Shown: piece after piece, positions 1-8,924 of the stretch
Numbering within the stretch: position 1 is the stretch's first letter
How the letters are laid out: the number at the start of each line of letters is the position of its first letter
Origin: Nannocystis sp. RBIL2
Lineage (GTDB): Bacteria > Myxococcota_A > Polyangia > Nannocystales > Nannocystaceae
DNA length: 64,000 nt
Assembly: GCF_026626745.1 (NCBI RefSeq)
Contig: NZ_JAPNJW010000002.1
Span: forward strand, 3,868,151-3,932,150
Direction: 5' to 3'
The notes under the pieces: generated by a model
Seen by the model: only the letters and a program-made list of their open reading frames with translations
Told to the model about the DNA's origin: nothing
Databases searched by the model: none
Made by a program: the position numbers and the translations under genes

Positions 1-1
1 G

Positions 2-571
2 CACGTCGTCGCGGGCGTGTGGTACGGCGAGGCCCTGTGGCGCTTCACCATGAACGTCCCCCCATGGGAGCCCCTGGCCGGGCGCATCTACTGGCGGGTC
101 TGCGCGATCGATGCCGCCGACAATCAGCATTGCGCCGAGCCCTCGCAGCTCTCCGTCGATCCACCGGCGACGTGCGGCGACGGCGTCGTCGATCCATGGG
201 AGCTGTGCGACACCGCCTTGCCTGGCAACTGTACCCAATGCCAGGCGATCTGCGGCAACTGCATCCGCGAGCCGATCGAGGACCCGCTGAGCTGCCCCGA
301 GGACGGTGCGTGGGGCTTCCCCTGCAACCCCGACACCGGCCTCGCCAGCTGCGGCGACGGCGTCTGCGAGCCCGACGAGGAGGATTCATGCCCCCACGAC
401 TGCGGCCCCGACGGCAGCAGTGACAGCGGCGCTGGGGAGAGCGACAGCGCCACCACCGGCGGCGCCGAATCCGAAGACGGCTGCGGCTGTCGCGGCGACG
501 CCACCGGCAGCGCGCCCGGCCTCGCCCTGCTCCTCCTGCTCGGCCGCCGGCGAGCGCAGCGAGTCGTGTGA
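2..571 (+). CDS. MYXO-CTERM sorted Cys-rich surface protein (5' partial)
   Basis: The reading frame is open through the left edge, so this is the C-terminal part of a longer secreted protein. It has a short beta-sandwich-like stretch, then two Cys-rich motifs (CGDGVVDPWELCD and CGDGVCEPDEEDSCPHDC) of the myxobacterial disulfide-repeat type. An acidic Ser/Gly/Asp linker follows. The C-terminus carries the three elements of a MYXO-CTERM tail: a Cys motif (GCGC), a hydrophobic segment (APGLALLLLL) and an Arg cluster (GRRRAQR). Such tails direct export and surface anchoring in Myxococcota. Substrate and function cannot be told from this fragment. A GTG at 17 could be mistaken for the start, but coding continues upstream of it. 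Confidence 0.75.
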   Translation, partial: HVVAGVWYGEALWRFTMNVPPWEPLAGRIYWRVCAIDAADNQHCAEPSQLSVDPPATCGDGVVDPWELCDTALPGNCTQCQAICGNCIREPIEDPLSCPEDGAWGFPCNPDTGLASCGDGVCEPDEEDSCPHDCGPDGSSDSGAGESDSATTGGAESEDGCGCRGDATGSAPGLALLLLLGRRRAQRVV

Positions 572-706
572 TTCCGCCGAGCCCGGGCGCACCCGTCACC
601 TCGGGCGCACCGCAGTTCGTCCGATCGTCACCGCGCGGCCTCGCGTTCGCTCGCGCGCGCAAGCCCGCGCTTGTCGGCCTCGCGGCCGGCGGATACGCTG
701 GCGATC

Positions 707-2155
707 GTGAACCCTCCCGGCACTGAATTCGACGAGGTCGCTCTCGGGCTCAAGGCCTCCACCGGTCACCGGGTCGCCGGCGCGTTGATGATCGTCAACG
801 CCGCTCTGGTCCTGCTCGAGACCTTCATGATGCCGGGCTCGGGCAAGTCCGATCTGCTGCTGACCCCGAGCTTCCCCGTCACTGCGCTCATCGACATCGC
901 CCTCGGCGTCAGCCTCCTGAGCGGCAGCGCCGGCGCGGTGCGGCTCAGCGTCATCCGCGTCGCTCTCGGCCTCGTGCTGTTCACCCTGATCCGCCTGCTC
1001 GCCGGCGAGTGGCTGGCCGCGGGCATGCAGCTCGGCGTCAGCGTCGCCTTCCTCCTGCTCCTCCTCGGCCACCCGCGCAGGCTGCGGATCGGCGTCGCCG
1101 CGGTGCTGTTCGGCCTCTACCTCGCGCTCGAGGGCCTCGGCCTCTACATCGTCCTGTCCGGCCAGAACCCGCTCGCCCGCGCCGTGCTGAGCGCCCGCGG
1201 CGAGCTGACCGGCGAGCCCGCTGGCGACGTCGTCGGCGAGCTCGTCGACTACCGCCTGCGCGCCCCGTCCGACCGCTGGTACCTGCGCACCGGCGAGGCC
1301 GCGCGGCGCGACAACCCGCTCGCCGATCGCTGGCTGATCCGCCCCGACCTCGACGCCCACATCCTCGTCATCGCCGAGCGCGTGCCCGACACCATGGTCC
1401 CGCTGGCCCCCTTCGTCGACACCGTCGTCGGCAACATGCGCAGCGCCGCCACCAGCTTCGAGCTGCTCGACACCGCCCCGCTGCCCGGCTACCCCGACAC
1501 CGGCAAGCTGCTGCGCATGCGCGCCACCGTCGACGGTCAGAACATCGACTACCTCGCCGGCCTCGTCACCGCCTACGGCTCGGCCTATCAGCTGATCGGC
1601 TTCACCGGCGCGTCCAACTTCGCCGCGGTCGAGCCCGAGCTGCGCGCCGCGATCGAGTCGTTCGCCCTGCCGGCCAGCGCCGCCCTGCCGCAGGGCGCGG
1701 GCCGGGTGGTCGGCAACGCCGCGCCCTACGCCATCACCGCCCCGAACGAGCGCTGGATCACCGCCTCGCCGGAGATGCTGGCGCAGCAGAACCCCGACAG
1801 CGACCGGTGGATCGTGCGGCCCGACGTCGACGCCCACCTCACCGTCGTGCTGGAGCCGCTCGGCGAGGAGACCACGCCCGCCGCGCTGATGCAGCAGATG
1901 CCCGAGCGCATGCGCGGCAGCTGGCCGACCGCCAACTTCCACCCCGACGAGCCGCTCGCCGGCACCCACGCGAGCGGCCAGATCCTCCACGCCAGCGTCG
2001 CCGGGGCCCAGGGCGCGTTCGAGATCGACTACGCCCTCTACGTCGTCGGCCTGCGCGCCTTCCACGTCATCGCCATGGCCCCCGCCCCCGCCTACCCCGG
2101 CGTGCGCGACGAGCTGCGCCGGGCCCAGCTGTCGTTCGACCCCCCCAACGACTGA
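707..2155 (+). CDS. Polytopic membrane protein with duplicated C-terminal domain
   Basis: I do not recognise the family. The 482-residue protein starts with about five hydrophobic helices (roughly residues 22-43, 56-74, 80-98, 103-120 and 126-148). The rest is soluble and holds two copies of one domain. Each copy has the pattern AP(S/N)(D/E)RW, then a stretch ending in NPxxDRW(L/I)(I/V)RPD(L/V)DAH, near residues 185 and 345. The duplication looks genuine and suggests a dimer-like sensor or binding module. The GTG start at 707 is preferred over TTG at 671 because it leads directly into the hydrophilic N-terminus. A four-unit 14-nt palindrome array lies just past the stop. Confidence 0.6.
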   Translation: MNPPGTEFDEVALGLKASTGHRVAGALMIVNAALVLLETFMMPGSGKSDLLLTPSFPVTALIDIALGVSLLSGSAGAVRLSVIRVALGLVLFTLIRLLAGEWLAAGMQLGVSVAFLLLLLGHPRRLRIGVAAVLFGLYLALEGLGLYIVLSGQNPLARAVLSARGELTGEPAGDVVGELVDYRLRAPSDRWYLRTGEAARRDNPLADRWLIRPDLDAHILVIAERVPDTMVPLAPFVDTVVGNMRSAATSFELLDTAPLPGYPDTGKLLRMRATVDGQNIDYLAGLVTAYGSAYQLIGFTGASNFAAVEPELRAAIESFALPASAALPQGAGRVVGNAAPYAITAPNERWITASPEMLAQQNPDSDRWIVRPDVDAHLTVVLEPLGEETTPAALMQQMPERMRGSWPTANFHPDEPLAGTHASGQILHASVAGAQGAFEIDYALYVVGLRAFHVIAMAPAPAYPGVRDELRRAQLSFDPPND

Positions 2156-2174
2156 AGCGCGCGCCTTTCCGTTC

Positions 2175-2226
2175 GGACATGCCCCTGAGGACATGCTTTA
2201 TCGAGCATGTCCCTTGAAGCATGCCC
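2175..2226. repeat. 14-nt period palindrome array, 4 units
   Basis: Four 10-bp units (GGACATGCCC, GGACATGCTT, GAGCATGTCC, AAGCATGCCC) are each followed by a 4-nt spacer (ctga, tatc, cttg). The period is exactly 14. The array lies between two co-directional genes. Confidence 0.85.
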
Positions 2227-2314
2227 CGAAATACAGGCCGCTGCCCGCGCGCGGACGTCTGCGGGCGCGCCCGTGAGGCTTGAATTCGTGCGCGCTTTCG
2301 AGTACCTCCGAAGG

Positions 2315-3370
2315 ATGCACCGTCGTCCGCGCCCGTGGCTCGCGCTCGTCGTCTTCAGCACCGCTTGCGCCGGCGGAGGAGAGCCGCAGGCGACCGACTC
2401 GGCGAGCTCGCCCTTCGTCACCATCGGGAACGGCGACAGCGACACCAGCGAGGGCGAGACCGACACGACCACCACCACCGGCCTGCCCGACCCGACGACC
2501 ACCACCAGCACCACCGGCACCACCGACCCGGGCGAGCTCTCGACCACCACGGGAATCGGCCCGACCGGCCCCGACACCACCGGCGACCCCGACACCACCA
2601 CCGGCACCACCGGCGAGCCGCTCGACCCGTGCCCGCAGATCCGCACCAACACCCCGAACGACCTGCTCAACGTCCGTCCGACCCCGTCGACGGCCATGGC
2701 GACGATCGCCACCCTGCCCGACGGCACTGTCCGCGACGTCCTGGCGATCGTGCAGGGCGAGAGCATCAACGGCGTCGACACGTGGTACCAGATCGAGGGC
2801 GACTGGCCCGCGGGCTACGTGTTCGCCAGCTTCGTCCAGTGCATCCCGGAGCAGCCGCCGCCCGACGAGAGCGGCTTCTTCTTGCCGCTGCAGTGCGGCA
2901 CCAGCACCACGATCACCCAGGGCAACAACGGCGACTTCAGCCACATGGGCAACTCGGCCTACGCGTTCGACTTCTCGCTGGCCTCGGGCACCCCGCTGGT
3001 GGCGATCGCCGACGGCACGGTCAGCAAGCTGTACGCCGAGACCATGCCGGGCGACCCCTGCTACAACGGCGGCGGCCAGGAGTGCAACCCGTACACCAAT
3101 TTCGTGACCCTGCTGCACAATGACGGCACCGGCTCGGTGTACGCGCATTTGAGCGCGGTCCAGGTCAGCATGGGCCAGGTCGTCCCGCGCGGCGGCGTCG
3201 TCGGCCTGACCGGCTCGACCGGCTGGTCGACCGGCCCGCACGCCCACGTCGCCCGCCAGGAGAACTGCGGCAGCGGCTTCTGCCAGTCGATCCCCGTCTC
3301 GTTCGAGGACGTGCCCGACGACGGCGTGCCGGTCACCGGCGAGACCGTCACCTCGCAGAACTGCCCGTGA
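2315..3370 (+). CDS. M23 (LytM) peptidase lipoprotein with SH3b domain and Thr-rich stalk
   Basis: A predicted outer-membrane or periplasmic lipoprotein of 351 aa. It has a signal peptide ending near FSTAC, then a stalk of about 80 residues rich in Thr, Asp and Gly. A small SH3b-like domain follows (LLNVRPTPSTAMATIATLPDG). The C-terminal M23 metallopeptidase fold shows the zinc-site motifs: a His before GNSAYAFDF (H-x8-D), then YAHL and GPHAHV (HxH). M23 enzymes cut peptidoglycan cross-bridges, or, when degenerate, activate amidases. The key His and Asp residues look intact here. The ATG at 2315 is chosen because it gives a proper signal peptide. Longer in-frame starts upstream run into the repeat array. 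Confidence 0.8.
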   Translation: MHRRPRPWLALVVFSTACAGGGEPQATDSASSPFVTIGNGDSDTSEGETDTTTTTGLPDPTTTTSTTGTTDPGELSTTTGIGPTGPDTTGDPDTTTGTTGEPLDPCPQIRTNTPNDLLNVRPTPSTAMATIATLPDGTVRDVLAIVQGESINGVDTWYQIEGDWPAGYVFASFVQCIPEQPPPDESGFFLPLQCGTSTTITQGNNGDFSHMGNSAYAFDFSLASGTPLVAIADGTVSKLYAETMPGDPCYNGGGQECNPYTNFVTLLHNDGTGSVYAHLSAVQVSMGQVVPRGGVVGLTGSTGWSTGPHAHVARQENCGSGFCQSIPVSFEDVPDDGVPVTGETVTSQNCP

Positions 3371-3380
3371 GCGGCCGTTC

Positions 3381-3998
3381 ATGTACCCGCTCGCGCCGTT
3401 CCAGTCGACCGACCGCGCCAAGCTGCACGCGGTGATGCGGGCCTTCCCGCTCGCCACCCTGATCTCCGCCGGCGCGCCCTGGCCAGCGGTGACGCAGGTG
3501 CCGCTCGTCCTCGACGACGCGCGCGGGCCCCACGGCGTGCTGCTCGGCCACTTCGACGGCAACAACCCCCACGGCGCCGCGCTGCGCGCCGACCCCCGCG
3601 TCTACGCGCTGTTCCACGGCCCTAATCATTACATCAGCCCGTCGATCTACCCGACCGAACAGTACCCCGGGTGGAATTACGTCACGGTCCATGTCCACGC
3701 GCTCGCCCACCCGCTCACCGACCGCGAGCGCGTCGCCGACATCCTGTTCCGCCTCGCCGAGCTGCACGAGCCGAAAGACTCCGGCTATCGCCTCACCCGC
3801 GAGCAGCGGAACTTCGAGCGCTTCCTCGACATGGTGTTCGGCTTCGAGCTCGAGATCGCCAGTATGCGCGCCATTTTTAAATTGGCGCAGGACAAGGGCG
3901 ACGCGCAGGCGCAGATCGCCGCCGATCACCTGGCCGAGGTGACGCAGACCGATCTGCGGCCGCTGCTCACCGCCCTGCTCGCGCCCGAGAAGACCTGA
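3381..3998 (+). CDS. PaiB-family FMN-binding protein
   Basis: The 205-aa protein matches the FMN-binding split-barrel family founded by Bacillus PaiB (negative transcriptional regulator family). It begins with the characteristic MYPLAPFQ, and has the core ATLISAGxPWPAVTQVPLVLD, the GHFDGNNPH segment and the PSIYPTEQYPGWNYVTVHVHA region. Length is typical. It follows the M23 gene by 10 bp and may be co-transcribed. Flavin binding follows from the family; whether it regulates anything here is unknown. The stop codon lies inside a palindrome unit at 3991-4014. Confidence 0.8.
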   Translation: MYPLAPFQSTDRAKLHAVMRAFPLATLISAGAPWPAVTQVPLVLDDARGPHGVLLGHFDGNNPHGAALRADPRVYALFHGPNHYISPSIYPTEQYPGWNYVTVHVHALAHPLTDRERVADILFRLAELHEPKDSGYRLTREQRNFERFLDMVFGFELEIASMRAIFKLAQDKGDAQAQIAADHLAEVTQTDLRPLLTALLAPEKT

Positions 3999-4014
3999 CC
4001 TCCAGGACATGTCG
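3991..4014. repeat. 14-nt palindrome pair between convergent genes
   Basis: Units AGACCTGACC and GGACATGTCG are separated by tcca. They fill the 20-bp gap between the PaiB-like gene and the convergent amidohydrolase, and include the PaiB stop codon. Confidence 0.7.
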
Positions 4015-4018
4015 CCGT

Positions 4019-5311
4019 TCACGGCGAGATCAGCTCGCCGCCCTTCATCACGCCGCGGACCCCGTGGAGCAGCACGCGGATGTCGGTCAGCGGGTCGCCG
4101 TCGACCGCGACGATGTCGGCGAAGTAGCCGACCACGACCCGACCGACCCGGTTTTCGACGCCGATGCTCGCCGCGCCCCGGATCGTCGCCGCGCGCAGCG
4201 CTTCGAGCGGGGTCATGCCGGCATCGACGAACCACTCGAGCTCGCGCGTGTTCTCTCCGAACCCGGAGAACACCGCGTCCGAGCCCATCGCAATCTCGAC
4301 CCCGGCGAGGTGGGCCAGGTTGGTGGTGGCGAGGTTCAACGCGATGTATGCGTCGAACTCTGCCCTCATCTCGGGGTCGTACTGGAAGTAACCGAGGTTG
4401 TCCCGGTAATAGCGGTTGTGGTCGATCGTCGGGACGTAGGTGATCCCCGCGGCGATCATGTCCATGAAGTCGATGGCGTCGAGGCCCTCGGGATGCTCCA
4501 TGGCGTCCGGCCCGGCCATGATCACCAGCCTCGCGGTGTCCGCGTGGTACGCGTGGATGGCGATCGGCTTGCCGAGCAGGTGCGCCTCGTCGACCGCGGC
4601 CGTGAGCTGCTCGAGGGTGAAGGTCGAAGTGCAGACGAGCGTGTCATCGCTACAAGTGTCGGCATACACCTTGATCAGATCGGCGCCCTCCGCCACGTTT
4701 TGCTGGATCCGGGTCTTGATGGGCTCGATCGAGGGCACCGGCCCGGAGATGCCTCTCCCGGCGGTGTAGATCCGCGGGCCGACGAGTCTCCCCGCAGCGC
4801 TGTCCTCACGCATCCGGGCGAGGATCGGCGCCCCGGCGCCGGCGCCCTTGTCGATCACAGTAGTCACGCCGAGCTTGACCGTCTTCTCCGCCGCCTGGCG
4901 TGCCAGCACCTCCACCACCGCCGGTTCTTCATTGAGGAGCCACCATCTGCGCGACCATGGCTCGGTGCCGGGCTCGTCGTCGGTCTGAAAGGAGAAGTGG
5001 GTGTGCGCGTCGACGAGCCCGGGGACGCCGCTGTAGGCGGACCAGTCGATGATCTGCGCGCCGCAGGGAATTTTCGCCTCGTCGGTCTCGATGGCGAAGA
5101 TCCGATCGTCGCGCACGATCACGATCGCGGGCGCGAGGACGCTGCCGTCCAGCGGATCGATCAAGCGCCCGAGCTTGACTGCACGATCGGCGCTGTCGCA
5201 GACGCCGGTCAAGTTGCTGCCGGCCGAGCCCCCGAGGCAGCCGACGAGCGCGAAGATGAAGCATCCGAGGCTGCCGAGTCGGGCCGCCGTCCCCAAAAGA
5301 TCACGCGCCAT
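4019..5311 (-). CDS. Metal-dependent amidohydrolase lipoprotein
   Basis: A 430-aa lipoprotein: the start at 5311 gives the signal sequence MARDLLGTAARLGSLGCFIFALVGC with a good lipobox (LVGC). The mature part is an amidohydrolase of the imidazolonepropionase/prolidase-like branch. It has the metal motif GLVDAHTHFSF (HxH), then TTVIDKG, IHAYHADTARL with further His ligands and the late GSDAVF Asp motif. The C-terminal GYFADIVAVDGDPL segment is typical of the family. Such enzymes hydrolyse cyclic amides or Xaa-Pro/Lys dipeptides; the substrate is not inferable. It is convergent with the PaiB-like gene and is separated by 200 bp from the next gene, which lies on the same strand. Confidence 0.8.
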   Translation of the reverse strand: MARDLLGTAARLGSLGCFIFALVGCLGGSAGSNLTGVCDSADRAVKLGRLIDPLDGSVLAPAIVIVRDDRIFAIETDEAKIPCGAQIIDWSAYSGVPGLVDAHTHFSFQTDDEPGTEPWSRRWWLLNEEPAVVEVLARQAAEKTVKLGVTTVIDKGAGAGAPILARMREDSAAGRLVGPRIYTAGRGISGPVPSIEPIKTRIQQNVAEGADLIKVYADTCSDDTLVCTSTFTLEQLTAAVDEAHLLGKPIAIHAYHADTARLVIMAGPDAMEHPEGLDAIDFMDMIAAGITYVPTIDHNRYYRDNLGYFQYDPEMRAEFDAYIALNLATTNLAHLAGVEIAMGSDAVFSGFGENTRELEWFVDAGMTPLEALRAATIRGAASIGVENRVGRVVVGYFADIVAVDGDPLTDIRVLLHGVRGVMKGGELISP

Positions 5312-5510
5312 TTCGACCCGGCGCGGACACTGCGCAGAATGAAAGGAGACGAAGACAAGAGCGGTGCATCCTCCTGCATACGATATAGAAAGACGAGCCG
5401 TCGATCCCCCGCTCCGACACGGCCCTCGACGCATGACTTGTCGCACGGAGGCCGCGTCCGGACTCGCGAAACCTCCCAGGGCGGCTCGAGAGACGACCGC
5501 CGCGAACCGC

Positions 5511-6479
5511 TCACGGGCAACAATTGAGGCGATTGCACACGTCGGCGTTCGGGTCCGTCAGTCCCGGCGAGCAGTGGTTCTCCACGATGCCATTCGTCAG
5601 ACAATCGCAGGACCAGGGGGCCTCGCTGGCGAGCGTGCACTGGACCCGCCGCTCGCCCCTGTCCTGAGCGCACACCGCGATCACGTCCTCGTCGTCGCCC
5701 GGATCGCCGTCGCACACGCGCGGCTCGCCGCACTCGCCCGTGCCGAACACCGGGGCGCTGCAGCCGTTCGACCGGCACTCGCTGGCGGACACGCACGGCT
5801 CGCCGTCGGCGCTCAGCGCCACGCACAGCGGCTTTTCGGCCGACCAGTCGCAGCGCGTCCCGGCCTCGCAGCGATTGTCGGGGCACTGCTCGCCGACCGC
5901 CGGCAGCATCGCGCAGGTGCCGTCCTGCCATTGCGACGCGCCGCGACAGAACCCGCGGATGCACTCGCCGTCGCCGCGACACTTTCCCGCGGGCGACACC
6001 TTGCCGGTCAGGACCCGGCAATCGCTCAGCCCCGCGTCGGGCGGCCGATTCTGCACCGCGTACTCCTGGCAGCTCATCGCATTCAGCCGCTCGACGCAGG
6101 CCGCCGCCGCCTCCCCGTCCCATGCCGACCGCCCCGCCAGCGCCGAGCCCGCGACGCCGCGCTCGAACTCGACCAGCCGAGGCCCGTAGAACTCCTCGCA
6201 ATCGGTCGCGTCGGCGACCGCCTCCTGCGGGAACGTCAGGAACAGCCGCCGCCGATCGACGGGCGAGCAGCAGTCGAACACCTTGGCGCAGGCCGCCTGC
6301 GAGAAGCGCCGGCCGAAGCCCGCCGGCGACAGCACCGCCGCGCCCTCGGTCTCGCCGCCGGTCGTGTCCACCACGCCGGTCGTGTCCACCCCGGCCGGCG
6401 AATCGGTGTCTTGCGTCCGCTCGGCGCAGGCGGACGACAGTAAGAGCATTGCGCCGACGAGCGAGCTTCGGATCATCAC
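5511..6479 (-). CDS. Cys-rich secreted lipoprotein
   Basis: A 322-aa predicted lipoprotein with signal peptide MMIRSSLVGAMLLLSSAC. A short Thr/Gly/Glu linker and a Cys-rich body with at least 20 cysteines follow. Motifs such as QAACAKVFDCCSPVDRR and repeated xCxxGxC clusters (GDGECIRGFC, CRSNGCSAPVFGTGEC, CDGDPGDDED) recall uncharacterised myxobacterial secreted proteins. No catalytic motif is visible. The cysteines are probably disulfide-bonded outside the cytoplasm. MIRSS at 6476 is an equally possible start. Confidence 0.65.
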   Translation of the reverse strand: MMIRSSLVGAMLLLSSACAERTQDTDSPAGVDTTGVVDTTGGETEGAAVLSPAGFGRRFSQAACAKVFDCCSPVDRRRLFLTFPQEAVADATDCEEFYGPRLVEFERGVAGSALAGRSAWDGEAAAACVERLNAMSCQEYAVQNRPPDAGLSDCRVLTGKVSPAGKCRGDGECIRGFCRGASQWQDGTCAMLPAVGEQCPDNRCEAGTRCDWSAEKPLCVALSADGEPCVSASECRSNGCSAPVFGTGECGEPRVCDGDPGDDEDVIAVCAQDRGERRVQCTLASEAPWSCDCLTNGIVENHCSPGLTDPNADVCNRLNCCP

Positions 6480-6635
6480 CCGGCAACGCTACGGCGCACC
6501 GTCGGCGCAGCAACGCGACCGTCGGCGATCGCTCCCGGGCTCGCCTGCGCCGGCCTCTACCGAATCAGCGGACTCTGCTGAACCATCGCCCGGCGCGGGC
6601 GACGTTGCAGCGAGCAAGCGACGGCGCTCGCCGCG

Positions 6636-6935
6636 TCACAGGTCGAACACCTTGTCGAACCGCAGCAGTTTGAAGATTGCCAGCGGCTGACCATCGATCC
6701 CGGCGATCCGCACCTCGCCGCCGAGCTCGCGGGTGTGCTTGTAAAGCGCGACGACTGCGGCCACACCCGGGGTCTCGATGTTCGTCAGCTCGGCCATGTC
6801 GAGGACGACGTGACGCCGGCCTTCGGCGACCAGCGCGTCCGTCAGCGCCGCGAATTCACGGACCGAAGTCCCGTCGAGGCTGCCGCTGAGAAAGAGGGTG
6901 CTCTGTTCGCCGTCGTCGCTGCGGGTGAAGGCCAT
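6636..6935 (-). CDS. STAS-domain protein (anti-anti-sigma type)
   Basis: A 99-aa single STAS domain. It has FLSGSLDGTSVREFAAL, then HVVLDMAELTNIETPGVAAVVALYKHTRELGG, the region holding the regulatory phosphorylation site in SpoIIAA-like proteins. The usual Ser is replaced by Thr (IETPG instead of I-D-S-S-G), which may still be phosphorylatable. The start at 6935 (MAFTRSDD) is chosen because upstream in-frame sequence is low-complexity and lies over the yggX gene's neighbourhood. No anti-sigma kinase partner is adjacent, so the partner is unknown. It could act in a partner-switching pathway or a stressosome-like complex. Confidence 0.75.
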   Translation of the reverse strand: MAFTRSDDGEQSTLFLSGSLDGTSVREFAALTDALVAEGRRHVVLDMAELTNIETPGVAAVVALYKHTRELGGEVRIAGIDGQPLAIFKLLRFDKVFDL

Positions 6936-7021
6936 CGCGCCCAGGGTACCCCCACGGCGGCGCGAACGCGACGCCGTCAGCGCGCGCGTCCGCGATCGTA
7001 CCGCGCGCCCGCGCGCGGCTT

Positions 7022-7303
7022 TCAGCCCTCGCGCGGCACGAAGGCAGTGTCGGCCAGGTCGCCCTGCTCGAAGCCGAAGAAGATCCGCATCTGCTTCTCG
7101 AGGAAGTCGCGGCCCTCCTTCGACTGCAGGTCGAGGCGGTACGTGTTGATGAACTTGGGCGACTCGCGGATCCACATCTGCCACGCCTGGAGGCTGATGT
7201 TTTCGTAGAGCAGCTGGCCGAACTCGTTGGGGAACGGCTTGAACGGCAGGGCCGGCAGGTCCTGGTCGAGCTTCTTGCAGTGGACGATGCGGGGCGTGTT
7301 CAT
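7022..7303 (-). CDS. yggX: Fe(2+)-trafficking protein YggX-like
   Basis: A 93-aa protein matching YggX: it opens MNTPRIVHCKKLDQDLPAL and has the family's FPNEFGQLLYENISLQAWQMW and a C-terminal LEKQMRIFFGFEQG. YggX protects Fe-S clusters from oxidative damage and has been linked to Fe trafficking in enterobacteria. The single conserved Cys (VHCKKL) is present. Its ATG overlaps the TGA of glycyl-tRNA synthetase by 4 nt, so the two are probably translationally coupled. Confidence 0.9.
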   Translation of the reverse strand: MNTPRIVHCKKLDQDLPALPFKPFPNEFGQLLYENISLQAWQMWIRESPKFINTYRLDLQSKEGRDFLEKQMRIFFGFEQGDLADTAFVPREG

Positions 7304-8886
7304 GTCGTCTCCGTCAGGGCCTTGCGGACCGTGTCGACCGCGTCGGCGATCTTGATGCGCTCCTGGCGGCGGTCGTCGCGGTAGCGGATCGTGACCGTCT
7401 CGTCTTGCAGCGTCTGGGTGTCGACGGTGAGGCAGTAGGGCGTGCCGACCTCGTCGTGGCGGGCGTAGCGGCGGCCGATCGCGTGCTGCTCGTCGTACTT
7501 GGCGTTGACGCCGGCGCCGAAGAACGCCTCGACCACCTTGCGCGCCACCTCGGGCATGCCGTCCTTCTTGACCAGCGGCAGCACGCCGACCTTGATCGGC
7601 GACAGGCGCGGGTGCAGGCGCAGCACCGTGCGAGCGCCCTTGCCCTCGGCGTCGGCGGGCTCCTCGTCGTAGGCGTCGCACAGCGCGGCCAGCACCCCGC
7701 GCGTGGCCCCGGCGGCCGGCTCGACCACGTGCGGCACGTAGTGGCGGCCGGGCTTGCCGGTCTCGGGGTCGACTGCCTCGGGGTCGAAGTAGGTCAGCTT
7801 CTTGCCCGAGCCGGCGGCGTGGGCCTTGAGGTCGAAGTCGGTGCGGCTGGCGATGCCCTCGAGCTCGTCCCAGCCCCACGGGAACTTGTACTCGACGTCG
7901 TAGCAGCCATCCGAGTAGTGGGCGAGCTCGTCGTCGTCGTGCTTGCGGAAGCGCAGGTTGTCGACCTTGATGCCGATCGACTTCCACCACTTCATGCGCT
8001 CGTTCATCCAGTAATCGAGGTACTTCGGGCCCTCGCCGGGCGGCACGAAGTACTCGCACTCCATCTGCTCGAACTCGCAGGAGCGGAAGATGAAGTGCTC
8101 GGCGGTGACCTCGTTGCGGAAGCTCTTGCCCATCTGGGCGATGCCGAACGGGACCTTGAGCGACAGGCTCTGCTGCACGTTCAGGAACTGCACGAACATC
8201 GCCTGCGCCGTCTCGGGCCGCAGGTACACCGACGACGCCGCCAGCGCGCCCTCGACCCTGGCCCGCAGCGCCTTGTCGTCGGCGCCCTCGGCCATCGCCT
8301 TGCGCACGATGTCGACCACGTCGCCGATCGGGTCGACCGGGCCGAGGCTGGTGCGGAACATCAGGTTGAAGCGGCGCTCGTCGCTCAGGAACGGCGAGCC
8401 GCAGTTCGGGCACACGTAGCCGGCCGCCCCGGCCTTGGCGCCGTTGAGCGTGCTGCCGTCGCGCTGCAGCTTGACGCCCGCCTCGGTCAGCTTCTCCTGC
8501 GCCGCCTTGGCCCGGCCCTTGTCGCCGAGGGTGATCGGCGCGTCCTCGCCTTCGGCCTTGCGCGGGGCCTTGTCGGCCCGGAAGCGCTCGCCGCAGACCT
8601 TGCAGTCGACCAGCGGGTCCGAGAAGTTGGCGAGGTGGCCGCTCGACTGCCACACCTCCGGCCGCATGATGATCGACGCGTCGATGCCGACCACGTCCTC
8701 GCGGCTGTGGACCATGAAGCGCCACCACTCGCTCATCAGGTTGCGCTTCAGCTCCGAACCCATCGGGCCGTAGTCGTAGGCGGAGCGCAGGCCGCCGTAG
8801 ATCTCGGAGCTCTGGAACACGAAGCCCCGTCGCTTGCAGAGCGACACGATCTTGTCCATCAGGTCCGGTTTCTGGCTGTCTTCCAT
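7300..8886 (-). CDS. glyS: Glycyl-tRNA synthetase, single-chain type
   Basis: A 528-aa class II aminoacyl-tRNA synthetase of the alpha2 (archaeal/eukaryotic and Gram-positive) type, not the alpha2beta2 type of E. coli. It begins DKIVSLCKRRGFVFQSSEIYGG, typical of the family. It has two CxxC pairs (CKVCGERF and CPNCGSPF) that can hold zinc, and YLRPETAQAMFVQFLNV and FRNEVTAEHFIFRSCEFEQME (motif 2). The C-terminal anticodon-binding domain runs from LSPIKVGVLPLVKKDG. It attaches glycine to tRNA-Gly. It is followed by overlapping yggX and preceded 38 bp upstream by the ABC transporter gene on the same strand. Confidence 0.95.
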   Translation of the reverse strand: MEDSQKPDLMDKIVSLCKRRGFVFQSSEIYGGLRSAYDYGPMGSELKRNLMSEWWRFMVHSREDVVGIDASIIMRPEVWQSSGHLANFSDPLVDCKVCGERFRADKAPRKAEGEDAPITLGDKGRAKAAQEKLTEAGVKLQRDGSTLNGAKAGAAGYVCPNCGSPFLSDERRFNLMFRTSLGPVDPIGDVVDIVRKAMAEGADDKALRARVEGALAASSVYLRPETAQAMFVQFLNVQQSLSLKVPFGIAQMGKSFRNEVTAEHFIFRSCEFEQMECEYFVPPGEGPKYLDYWMNERMKWWKSIGIKVDNLRFRKHDDDELAHYSDGCYDVEYKFPWGWDELEGIASRTDFDLKAHAAGSGKKLTYFDPEAVDPETGKPGRHYVPHVVEPAAGATRGVLAALCDAYDEEPADAEGKGARTVLRLHPRLSPIKVGVLPLVKKDGMPEVARKVVEAFFGAGVNAKYDEQHAIGRRYARHDEVGTPYCLTVDTQTLQDETVTIRYRDDRRQERIKIADAVDTVRKALTETT

Positions 8887-8924
8887 GGCGGCCGCGAGGT
8901 GTAGCACAGGGCTCCGGCCAGGCG

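Noticed and set aside
596..2194. A 532-aa open frame on the minus strand opposite the membrane-protein gene.
   Set aside because: Low-complexity composition and no domain; a typical antisense frame in high-GC DNA. The plus-strand frame has clear membrane helices and a duplicated domain.
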